In this document: positions 1 to 5,551 of the stretch, one piece after another | Numbering within the stretch: the first letter of the stretch is position 1 | Layout: the number at the start of each line of letters is the position of its first letter | Assembly: GCA_013816695.1 (NCBI GenBank) | Contig: JACDDZ010000104.1 | Span: 1 to 6,215, forward strand | DNA: 6,215 bases | Direction: 5' to 3' | From: Gemmatimonadaceae bacterium | Lineage (GTDB): Bacteria > Gemmatimonadota > Gemmatimonadetes > Gemmatimonadales > Gemmatimonadaceae | The notes under the pieces: generated by a model | Told to the model about the DNA's origin: nothing | Databases searched by the model: none | The model's input: only the letters and a program-made list of their open reading frames with translations | Program-made: the position numbers and the translations under genes

Positions 1-344
1 AAGGGTGGCTCGAGACAGAAGCCACGTCTCTCGTTGCCAGTGAGTATCTCACGCCTCTTCGCGACGCCCACATTGACACACTTGTCCTGGGTTGCACGCA
101 CTATCCACTGCTCAAGCGGGTAATCGGGACGACTGTAGGTCGTGAAGTGCGTCTCATCGATAGCGCGGAAGAAACAGCGGCGGAAACTGCGCGCGTGCTG
201 CGCGACCAGAATCTGCTCGCTACGCGAACGAGTGGAGCCAGCTACAGGTTCATTGCCTCGGACGCGCCGGAAACATTCCTCATGATCGGACAGCGATTTC
301 TAGGCTCGGCGATCGAGCGAGTTGAGACGATTACCCTCGGCTGA
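1..344 (+). CDS. murI: Glutamate racemase, C-terminal part (5' end outside window)
   Basis: This is the C-terminal 113 codons of a glutamate racemase, the cytoplasmic enzyme that interconverts L- and D-glutamate to supply D-Glu for peptidoglycan. The reading frame is open from base 3 to the TGA at 342-344. The hallmark is the second catalytic cysteine motif, GCTHYPLL, with the Cys codon at 93-95, preceded by DTLVLG and followed by a VRLIDSAEETA stretch, all in the family order. The first catalytic Cys lies upstream of the window. The last 45 bases overlap, tail to tail, the end of lpxH on the other strand, so there is no room for a separate terminator between the two genes. The family identification is close to certain; only the missing N-terminus prevents a check of full length. 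Confidence 0.95.
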   Translation, partial: GWLETEATSLVASEYLTPLRDAHIDTLVLGCTHYPLLKRVIGTTVGREVRLIDSAEETAAETARVLRDQNLLATRTSGASYRFIASDAPETFLMIGQRFLGSAIERVETITLG

Positions 345-1064
345 TTCATCAGCCTGGCGCAGCTCTACAACCGATTCCCGGATCACCAGATATGTGGGGG
401 CATCGAGCCACGATCCCGCATTCCCGAAAATCCCGCCGGTAGGGGATCGCTCGAGGGCGGCCACGTGTGAGTGTCCGTACACGAGAAGGTCAACTGATGA
501 TTCCGCTGCAAGGCGGGAAAGCGCGATTTGCCTGAGTCCTTCGCCACCGTCGCGCGCGCGATAGCTGCGGCTCGCGCCAGAACTTCCCATCGCAATTCTT
601 GTCGCTGTATCGGGATGAAGCGCACGAAGCACCTTTATGGCAAGCTGGTTTCGCATGACCGGACGGATCATTCTGTACCCGCGGTCCTCCTGGTCGCGCA
701 GCCCATCCCCATGCTCGATGCGCACATTCCAGTCTCCAATTTTTCCATCCCAGGCGTCCGTGAAATACTCGACGCCGACATCCTCGCGCAGAACCTCACC
801 GCCCCAGCAATCATGGTTTCCGGCAACCCAGAGGATCCCGACGCCACTCTCGCGAAGATCGGCAAGCGCGGCTATCACCCTGAACCCTGTGCGCGGAATC
901 ACAGACTTCCACTCGAACCAGAAATCGAAGAGATCGCCGTTTATTATCAGTGTCCCGGCACGTCCGGGAAGGGTCTTCAGGAAGCGCAAAAGACTGCGCT
1001 CCACTTCGGGCGAGGCGACGCCGAGATGTGTATCGGAGATGATATATGCTGGGAGCTTTGGCAC
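300..1064 (-). CDS. lpxH: UDP-2,3-diacylglucosamine diphosphatase, LpxH-type metallophosphoesterase
   Basis: A 254-residue calcineurin-like phosphoesterase. LpxH hydrolyses UDP-2,3-diacylglucosamine to lipid X and UMP at the inner face of the cytoplasmic membrane, in lipid A synthesis. All metal-binding motifs are visible: DTHL (D11, H13), GDLFDFW (D44, D47), GNHD (N83, H84), EHGDG (H118) and GHSH (H198, H200). They match the known E. coli ligands in order and spacing. After GDLFDFW the sequence runs FEWKSVIPR, a style I associate with the Bacteroidota/Gemmatimonadota branch of the family. The start is GTG at 1064-1062, placing the first Asp motif at residue 11. No convincing ribosome binding site precedes it, but a promoter sits so close that the mRNA may be leaderless. 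The last 14 residues (from S241) are encoded opposite the murI 3' end. Length is slightly above the E. coli enzyme (about 240). An LpxH-like phosphatase of another substrate is the main alternative; lptE and rfaE2 nearby favour LPS. Confidence 0.88.
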   Translation of the reverse strand: MPKLPAYIISDTHLGVASPEVERSLLRFLKTLPGRAGTLIINGDLFDFWFEWKSVIPRTGFRVIAALADLRESGVGILWVAGNHDCWGGEVLREDVGVEYFTDAWDGKIGDWNVRIEHGDGLRDQEDRGYRMIRPVMRNQLAIKVLRALHPDTATRIAMGSSGASRSYRARDGGEGLRQIALSRLAAESSVDLLVYGHSHVAALERSPTGGIFGNAGSWLDAPTYLVIRESVVELRQADESAEGNRLNSLDRRA

Positions 1065-1072
1065 ATGCCAAA
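1057..1072. promoter_or_regulatory. 16-bp palindrome over the lpxH start codon and -10 box, candidate operator
   Basis: The sequence TTTGGCACATGCCAAA has two perfect 7-bp arms around a 2-bp centre. It spans the lpxH GTG (1064-1062) and part of the proposed -10 box (1075-1070), which is where a dimeric repressor would block transcription initiation. The left arm encodes the first residues of LpxH, so part of the symmetry may be coincidental. It is not recognised as the site of a known regulator, and no second copy was noticed in the window. Confidence 0.3.
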
Positions 1073-1127
1073 ATACCCCCGCCGGACAACCTTTACAAAC
1101 ATTCGCGCGTCGGGCAATTTCGCCCTA
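1065..1127. promoter_or_regulatory. Divergent intergenic region between lpxH and the plus-strand operon
   Basis: These 63 bases are the only substantial non-coding DNA in the window and must hold the start signals for lpxH and, unless it lies inside lpxH, for the plus-strand operon. The minus-strand signals are clear enough to list separately. For the plus strand I found no hexamer pair with good spacing. A short inverted repeat, GGGC at 1112-1115 and GCCC at 1122-1125, could form a 4-bp hairpin directly before the thioesterase ATG at 1128, and no Shine-Dalgarno sequence precedes that ATG. Confidence 0.5.
1070..1098 (-). promoter_or_regulatory. Candidate sigma70-type promoter for lpxH, possibly leaderless
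   Basis: Reading the minus strand, TTGTAA (bases 1098-1093) matches four of six positions of the -35 consensus TTGACA. It is followed after exactly 17 bases by TATTTT (1075-1070), which matches four of six of TATAAT. The -10 box ends five bases before the lpxH GTG, so transcription would be expected to start at or within a base or two of the start codon, giving a leaderless mRNA. This agrees with the lack of a Shine-Dalgarno sequence near the GTG. Chance matches of this quality occur, so this remains a candidate. Confidence 0.4.
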
Positions 1128-1541
1128 ATGCCTACGCCCGAACATTCCATAGAAGTGCGAGTCAGGTACGCAGAGACCGACCAGATGCAGGTCGTGTATC
1201 ACTCCAACTACCTGATATGGTGCGAAATCGGCAGGACCGAGTTGATGCGTGAGCTGGGCGCTCCATACTCCGAGGTGGAGCATCATGGTGTCCGCCTTGC
1301 GGTAACCGAAGCCTCGCTTCGATACCATGCGCCCGCGCGCTACGACGACCTTGTCCGTGTCACGGCCTCGCTGGGAGATGTTCGTTCTCGCACTGTTGAA
1401 TTCAAATATCTTATTACCAATGCGGACACCGGCGCACGCCTGGTTTCTGCTGCCACGACTCTCGCCGCAATTACGCACGAAGGTCGGCTGACGTCTCTCC
1501 CAACTCAACTACGCGAGCTTCTTACAAATGCGTCGAAATAG
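1128..1541 (+). CDS. YbgC/4-hydroxybenzoyl-CoA-type acyl-CoA thioesterase
   Basis: A 137-residue single hotdog-fold protein of the YbgC/4-hydroxybenzoyl-CoA thioesterase family, which hydrolyses acyl-CoA thioesters in the cytoplasm; in proteobacteria YbgC sits with the Tol-Pal envelope genes. Residues 10-33 hold the active-site signature: VRVRYAETD with the catalytic Asp at D18, then VVYHSNYLIWCE with H25 and Y28. The rest follows the family: EASLRYHAPARYDDLVRV near residues 62-79, then the strand pairs ending in ATTLAAITHEGR. ATG at 1128 is chosen because it puts the signature at the usual distance from the N-terminus; the open frame continues far upstream, but that part lies antisense to lpxH and resembles no family. 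Q21 occupies a position that is usually Gly. Its last 14 bases overlap the next gene, suggesting translational coupling. Substrate is unknown. Confidence 0.88.
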   Translation: MPTPEHSIEVRVRYAETDQMQVVYHSNYLIWCEIGRTELMRELGAPYSEVEHHGVRLAVTEASLRYHAPARYDDLVRVTASLGDVRSRTVEFKYLITNADTGARLVSAATTLAAITHEGRLTSLPTQLRELLTNASK

Positions 1542-3606
1542 TTTTCTCCTGCTCTGCGCAGCGCTTCTCATTTCTGCCGAGGCCGGAGCACAGGGCTCAT
1601 CCGGATCGTTGACCAGGGCCCAGGTGAGTCTCTGGGCAAAACTCCTTCAGATGACCGACGGACGCACTCTCGACACCGCCCTCGTTCGACAGGGACTCAA
1701 CTCCACAGTCCCCGCACTGCGCGCCAACGCGGCGCTCGCGATCGGTCAGGTTGGACGTGCTGCCGGACTCGCCGGTCTTTCAATTTTGCGTGCGTCGCTG
1801 GCAGACAGGGATGCTAACGTCGTTTCGAATGCCGCGTATGCACTGGGGCTCCTCGGTGACTCAGCGTCCGCAGTACCTCTAAGAATCCTGCTCTCGAAAC
1901 AGGCGGCCGTAGGAATGAACGCGGCCTGGGCGCTCGGTACTATTGGCTCGGCCGCGCGTCCCGCAATTCTTTCAGCGCTCGCCGACAATTCAATCGAGCC
2001 GATGATCAAGGCGCAGGTGCTCCTTGCCGCAGCCAAGCTCCGTCCACTGCCCGTCGCTGAGTTGAGACCTTATCTCGCCTCGCGGAATGCATCGCTCGTC
2101 TGGGCTGCTTCCTACGCAATTGCACGTGGACGAGCAGTTCCCGGCGCGCGTGACATGATTACGCTGGCCGGAAACAGGACTGTCGCAACGACGTGCCGGC
2201 TGTGTAATCCTGTTGAATCAGAAATCCCTTATTACAACAACAGCGTTGCGACTCATCGCGCCCGGGCAGAGGCGGCCCGGACCCTCGTCAAGAACGTTGC
2301 AGGCGATTCACTGGCCGTGCCTGCAATGGAAGTGCTGAAGCGCCTTACCACCGACGCGCATCCACATGTTCGTATCAATGCTGTCCGGTCACTTTCGACC
2401 TTTGGGCCCGCGGTTCGGTCGTATGTAGTAGCAGCCACACGCGATGCCGACCCCAACGTGCGAATTGCCGCGGCCCAGGTTATCGGCGGTGTGCTCGACA
2501 CTTCGCAGGTTGGATGGGCAGGCATCTGGGCACGGGACACGTCGTTCATGTATCGCACGAGTCTCGCTGCATCTGCAGCCGCGGCGGGCGTGACGCTGCC
2601 GTCCATAAAGGCCTGGGGCGATGATGCAGACTGGCGCTACCGCGCTGCGCTTGCAGGTGCACTCGGGTCGCTTCCTGCTCGCACAGCGCTCGATCCTGCA
2701 GTCGTGCGAATGCTCGAGGACCCCGATGCCAGAGTGCGTTCCACTGCGTTGAGCGTGGCCATTCCACGCGACACACTCAAGGTTACCCCGGCAATCCGCG
2801 CCATTGCGTTGCGCATGCTGGCCGACCCGAGCGTCGATGTTCGTACAACGGCAATTGACGCCCTGAGCAGAAACCCGTCGACTTCCGATCTCGACCTGCT
2901 GCTTGCCTCATACGAAAAGTCGCGCGCGGACTCTGCCAATGACGCGCGCATTTCTGCTGTCCAGTATCTCGCCGAGCTGTGGAAACGTGACAGTACAAAC
3001 TTTCCAGCCCTGGCCCGCCAGTCACTCGCGAGAATTGGCGCGCCCACTGATCCACTCGAGCGCAGTGCAGCGGGGACATCTTCTCTGTTCGCAGCCTGGC
3101 CCTCGATTTTGCCGCCTGCGAAAAACCTCGCCTGGTACGAAAGCGTCGTTCGGACGCTGATAGCGCCGGCGCTGCGCGGCCAGACACCGCGTCTGACTGT
3201 CAATACAGCTCGTGGACCGATAGTGCTCGAGCTCTTTGCGGTTGACGCTCCGCTCACTGTCAATAACATCATGACCCTCGCAAAGTCGGGCTATTACAAG
3301 GGAACGAGATTCCACAGGGTCGTTCCCAACTTCGTCGCGCAGGACGGCGATCCGACCGGGACCGGAGGTGGTGGCCCGGGGTACGCAATACGTGACGAGA
3401 TGAACCCACACAGGTACGAGCGCGGAGTCCTTGGCATGGCGCTCTCGGGACCGGATACCGGAGGCAGTCAATACTTTATCACACACTCGCCGCAGCCACA
3501 CCTGGATGGCGGCTACACGGTTTTCGGCCGGGTTCTCTCGGGATGGAGCGCGCTCGACGCCATCGTGCAGGGCGACCTGATCAAGTCGGTCTCGGCAAGG
3601 CAATGA
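1528..3606 (+). CDS. Exported HEAT-repeat/cyclophilin peptidyl-prolyl cis-trans isomerase fusion
   Basis: A 692-residue protein with an N-terminal signal peptide (RR at 2-3, hydrophobic 6-16, probable cleavage AGA|QGS after A21), hence periplasmic or otherwise exported. Residues about 55-205, 258-325 and 365-495 are alpha-helical HEAT-like repeats with recurring patterns such as DPNVRIAAAQVIG, DPDARVRSTAL and DPSVDVRTTAIDAL; these form a curved protein-binding solenoid. Residues about 555-690 are a cyclophilin-type prolyl isomerase: FHRVVPNFVAQDGDP supplies catalytic R597 with F602 and Q605, and GSQYFITHS (647-654) plus HLDGGYTVFG (658-667) complete the active site. H658 stands where human CypA has its cyclosporin-binding Trp. 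The mature chain has only two cysteines, C223 and C226, in a CxxC between HEAT blocks. ATG at 1528 overlaps the thioesterase by 14 bp. The enzyme class is secure. A role as a folding factor for exported or outer-membrane proteins is inferred from the signal peptide and neighbours. Confidence 0.92.
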   Translation: MRRNSFLLLCAALLISAEAGAQGSSGSLTRAQVSLWAKLLQMTDGRTLDTALVRQGLNSTVPALRANAALAIGQVGRAAGLAGLSILRASLADRDANVVSNAAYALGLLGDSASAVPLRILLSKQAAVGMNAAWALGTIGSAARPAILSALADNSIEPMIKAQVLLAAAKLRPLPVAELRPYLASRNASLVWAASYAIARGRAVPGARDMITLAGNRTVATTCRLCNPVESEIPYYNNSVATHRARAEAARTLVKNVAGDSLAVPAMEVLKRLTTDAHPHVRINAVRSLSTFGPAVRSYVVAATRDADPNVRIAAAQVIGGVLDTSQVGWAGIWARDTSFMYRTSLAASAAAAGVTLPSIKAWGDDADWRYRAALAGALGSLPARTALDPAVVRMLEDPDARVRSTALSVAIPRDTLKVTPAIRAIALRMLADPSVDVRTTAIDALSRNPSTSDLDLLLASYEKSRADSANDARISAVQYLAELWKRDSTNFPALARQSLARIGAPTDPLERSAAGTSSLFAAWPSILPPAKNLAWYESVVRTLIAPALRGQTPRLTVNTARGPIVLELFAVDAPLTVNNIMTLAKSGYYKGTRFHRVVPNFVAQDGDPTGTGGGGPGYAIRDEMNPHRYERGVLGMALSGPDTGGSQYFITHSPQPHLDGGYTVFGRVLSGWSALDAIVQGDLIKSVSARQ

Positions 3607-4247
3607 GAGTCGGCCGGAAACTTGTCTCCGCGTTGACTGCGGCCGCGGGGATTCTCGGCTGCGCGCAATCCCGAGCTGTCACGCCGCTGCCCGGGGAGAT
3701 TGCGCCCGTTGCATCTCTGCCGCGCATAGGCCTTCCGGCCGGTTATCGCCATCTCGTTTTCAACTGGGATTATGAAGACGCAGAACTCACCGGTCGCGGA
3801 GAGGGATCCGCGCGAATCGCCCCGCCAGACAGTGCGCGAGTTGACCTCTTTCTCGGCGGGGGAATGGGCGGGGCCGCCGCGCTCGTTGGCGATACACTGC
3901 GCACGCCCGGGATCGACATCATCAAGCGGTACCTCCCACCGCCTGCCATGCTCTGGGCCGGTCTTGGACGACTGACAGTTCCAGCGCTGCCGGACACAGT
4001 CGTGCGTTCCGAAGGCGATGTAGTTCGCGCCGATATTGGCCGCCCGGTCGCGTGGCGTGTCACCGTCAAGAACGGACAACTAATTCGCCTCGATCGTATC
4101 ATTGACGGCCGCATCACTGAGTGGGTTACGCGCGACAGCACTGGCAGTCTTGAATATCAGGTACCTTCGGCTCGTAGAAGGCTTACCATTAAGGTGACCC
4201 AGACACGAAAGGCCGGTGGATTTGATTCGTCGATTTTTTCTTTCTAG
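3603..4247 (+). CDS. Predicted outer-membrane lipoprotein, possibly LolA/LolB-like
   Basis: A 214-residue predicted lipoprotein that I do not recognise with certainty. Basic residues (R2, R5, K6), a short hydrophobic stretch and ILGC give a lipobox with the acylated Cys at C20. Ala follows it rather than Asp, which under the E. coli rule would send it to the outer membrane. After a proline-rich linker come a FNWDYEDAELTGRGEG segment, an ARIAPPDSARVDLF segment (about residues 72-85) and ALVGDTLRTPG. This order of an aromatic strand, a G-x-G strand, 'R-I-x-P-P-D-x-x-R-x-D' and 'x-L-V-G-D' recalls LolA/LolB-fold carriers and the DUF4292 family of Bacteroidota. The C-terminal half is beta-rich. 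Start at ATG 3603 uses an ATGA overlap with the upstream stop and gives a complete signal peptide; the frame is open further upstream, inside the cyclophilin gene. Its end overlaps lptE by 32 bp. The gene is real; the LolB-like assignment is a motif-level inference. Confidence 0.6.
   Translation: MRVGRKLVSALTAAAGILGCAQSRAVTPLPGEIAPVASLPRIGLPAGYRHLVFNWDYEDAELTGRGEGSARIAPPDSARVDLFLGGGMGGAAALVGDTLRTPGIDIIKRYLPPPAMLWAGLGRLTVPALPDTVVRSEGDVVRADIGRPVAWRVTVKNGQLIRLDRIIDGRITEWVTRDSTGSLEYQVPSARRRLTIKVTQTRKAGGFDSSIFSF
4207..4212 (+). promoter_or_regulatory. Ribosome binding site candidate for lptE
   Basis: GAAAGG is the only purine-rich Shine-Dalgarno-like run near the lptE start. It lies 3 bases before the GTG at 4216 and 9 bases before an in-frame TTG at 4222. 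The spacing is better for the TTG, while GTG is the commoner start codon. The two choices differ by only two residues ahead of the signal peptide, so the mature lipoprotein is the same. Confidence 0.35.
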
Positions 4248-4725
4248 CGCGCTTTGTAGCGCTCTGATTGTCGCAGGCTGCATGCCCTATGGATTCGCGG
4301 GCGGCGGCTTGCCATCGCATGTCCGCACAATTGCCGTGCTTCCATTCGACAATCAGACAGCTGCTCCCGAGCTCCAGCGAGAAGTGTTCGATGTTTTGAG
4401 ATCGCAGCTCTATCGCAAGCTCGGTCTTCGGGACGCGACGGAAGCGAAGGCCAATGCTCTTGTGCGCGGTTCCATCCAGCGGTACGAGACAGACATACCG
4501 ATTGGTTACAGCGCCGACAACACTTCCACGACTTCAGCGCGCCGCATGCTGCAGATATCGGTCGATGTGGAGCTGGTCGACCAGGTGAGCGGAAAGACAC
4601 TCTGGCAGCGAAAGGGTCTCATTGCCCAGGGACAGTACGAGGAACGCGGTGAAGCGCAGGGCCGGCATCAGGCAATAGAGCGCATGGTGAGCGACATCGT
4701 GCAGGGTGCCCAGTCGCAATGGTAA
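4216..4725 (+). CDS. lptE: LPS-assembly lipoprotein LptE-like
   Basis: A 169-residue lipoprotein resembling LptE, the outer-membrane lipoprotein that plugs the LptD barrel and helps insert LPS into the outer leaflet. The signal peptide ends in the lipobox VAGC (C22), followed by M23 rather than Asp, consistent with outer-membrane sorting. The mature part follows the family order: a short YGFAGGGLPSH start, the strand RTIAVLPFDNQT, a helix (ELQREVFDVLRSQLYRKLGL), EAKANALVRGSIQRYE (the 'A-D-A-x-L-x-G-x-I' signature), a strand with RMLQISVDVELVDQ, then GKTLWQRKGLIAQGQY and a C-terminal helix. GTG at 4216 is used here; TTG at 4222 is possible. It overlaps the preceding lipoprotein gene by 32 bp and the next gene by 7 bp. 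The related GNA1162/CsgG-like lipoproteins also have 'x-I-A-V-L-P-F-x-N-x-T', but length and the remaining motifs favour LptE. Confidence 0.8.
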   Translation: MDLIRRFFLSSALCSALIVAGCMPYGFAGGGLPSHVRTIAVLPFDNQTAAPELQREVFDVLRSQLYRKLGLRDATEAKANALVRGSIQRYETDIPIGYSADNTSTTSARRMLQISVDVELVDQVSGKTLWQRKGLIAQGQYEERGEAQGRHQAIERMVSDIVQGAQSQW

Positions 4726-5072
4726 GGCGCCGCGGTGTTGGGGCAGTTGGATGCTTGGTATGGCTGCTTGTAATCGCTGGCATTGTGTACCTGGGCGGAT
4801 CGTACGCAAATGCGTATCTCGACTACTTTCGCTATAAGGACGCTGTAAAACAGGAAGCGAAGTACGCGCAGCAGCACACGGATCTTGAAATCCAGGCGCG
4901 GCTCAAGGTGTTCGCTGACTCGCTTGGGTTGCCCAAGACGGCGAGCATGGTCCGCGTGAACCGCGGCACCGGGCGCGTGACTATTTCCGGAAGTTACCTC
5001 CAGTCCATTCCGGTGCCCCTTCTTGGGGCCAGAAAGGTGAGGTTCAATCCCCAGGCTGAGCATACTTTCTGA
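4719..5072 (+). CDS. Small single-pass membrane protein, DUF4845-like
   Basis: A 117-residue protein of unknown function. MVRRRG is a positively charged N-terminus, followed by one hydrophobic segment at about residues 6-27, so the rest should face the periplasm with the N-terminus inside. The soluble part has a charged helical stretch (DYFRYKDAVKQEAKYAQQ and on to the EIQARLKVFADSLGL region, about 34-70) and then beta strands (SMVRVNRGTGRVTISGSYLQSIPVPLL, about 76-102). One TM, a helix with 'Y-x-x-x-K-x-A-V', then a strand with 'I-P-V-P-L-L' resembles the DUF4845 layout. ATG at 4719 overlaps the lptE stop by 7 bp and the stop is 5 bp before rfaE2, so it belongs to the same transcript. No catalytic motif is visible. 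It may be an envelope assembly or secretion accessory protein, but nothing in the sequence proves this. Confidence 0.72.
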   Translation: MVRRRGVGAVGCLVWLLVIAGIVYLGGSYANAYLDYFRYKDAVKQEAKYAQQHTDLEIQARLKVFADSLGLPKTASMVRVNRGTGRVTISGSYLQSIPVPLLGARKVRFNPQAEHTF

Positions 5073-5077
5073 CGTTC

Positions 5078-5551
5078 ATGGATCCCGCACGCAAGATCAT
5101 TGCGTTGAACGAGCTGAAGTCGTGGCGCGCGAATCAGGAGGGGAGTGTCGTCTTCACAAACGGCGTTTTCGACCTGCTTCATCCGGGTCACATAGATATT
5201 CTCACCAGGTCGCGCGCGCTTGGCGATGCTCTCATTGTCGGGCTCAACACTGACTCCTCTGTAAAGCGACTGAAGGGCGAAAGTCGCCCTGTGAGGAGCG
5301 AAGCTGAGCGAGCGTACGTTCTTGCCGGCCTGGAAGCTGTCGATCGCGTAGTGCTTTTCGATGAGGACACACCGATCGACCTGATCAATGCAGTGCGCCC
5401 GGACGTAATTGCAAAGGGCGGCGACTATTCAGTCGATACAATCGTGGGCTCAAGGGAAGTGAAAGGCTGGGGCGGACGGGTAGAGGTGATCCCGCTTACA
5501 CCGGGACAATCCACAACATCAATCATTCAGAGACTTCGTGACTCAAGGTAA
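5078..5551 (+). CDS. rfaE2: D-glycero-beta-D-manno-heptose 1-phosphate adenylyltransferase
   Basis: A 157-residue nucleotidyltransferase that transfers AMP from ATP to D-glycero-beta-D-manno-heptose 1-phosphate, giving the ADP-heptose used for the LPS core. [12 protein letters not shown] (27-38) holds the HxGH nucleotide-binding motif (H35, H38). [16 protein letters not shown] (57-72), the 'E-x-D-T-P' region (95-99), AKGGDY (112-117) and GQSTTSII (143-150) follow in the RfaE C-terminal-domain order. The protein matches only the C-terminal half of E. coli HldE, so the heptose-7-phosphate kinase (RfaE1) must be encoded elsewhere. ATG at 5078 is the natural start, 5 bases after the previous stop; no strong Shine-Dalgarno sequence is visible, so re-initiation by coupled ribosomes is likely. 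The end overlaps rph by 14 bp. Other small cytidylyltransferase-like enzymes (TagD/GlpF type) share HxGH, but the remaining motifs are those of RfaE2. Confidence 0.93.
   Translation: MDPARKIIALNELKSWRANQEGSVVFTNGVFDLLHPGHIDILTRSRALGDALIVGLNTDSSVKRLKGESRPVRSEAERAYVLAGLEAVDRVVLFDEDTPIDLINAVRPDVIAKGGDYSVDTIVGSREVKGWGGRVEVIPLTPGQSTTSIIQRLRDSR

Noticed and set aside
1058..1074. TTGGCAC-type sequence as a sigma54 -24/-12 promoter
   Set aside because: On neither strand is a GC dinucleotide found at the required spacing from the GG, so only half the motif is present.
528..1127. Open frame extending about 200 codons upstream of the thioesterase ATG, suggesting a longer fusion protein
   Set aside because: The extension is antisense to the conserved lpxH gene, resembles no family, and the thioesterase motif is already at the normal distance from the ATG at 1128.
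3022..4079. Two long minus-strand frames (193 and 188 codons) opposite the cyclophilin and lipoprotein genes
   Set aside because: Both mirror well-supported plus-strand genes. The translations are rich in Arg, Cys and Ser in a way typical of GC-rich shadow frames and show no recognisable motif.
4233..4240. Run of six T in the overlap of the lipoprotein gene and lptE as a frameshift or transcript-slippage site producing a fusion
   Set aside because: A fusion would place the LptE signal peptide in the middle of a protein, and both genes have their own complete lipoprotein signals. The run fits ordinary Phe codons in both frames.
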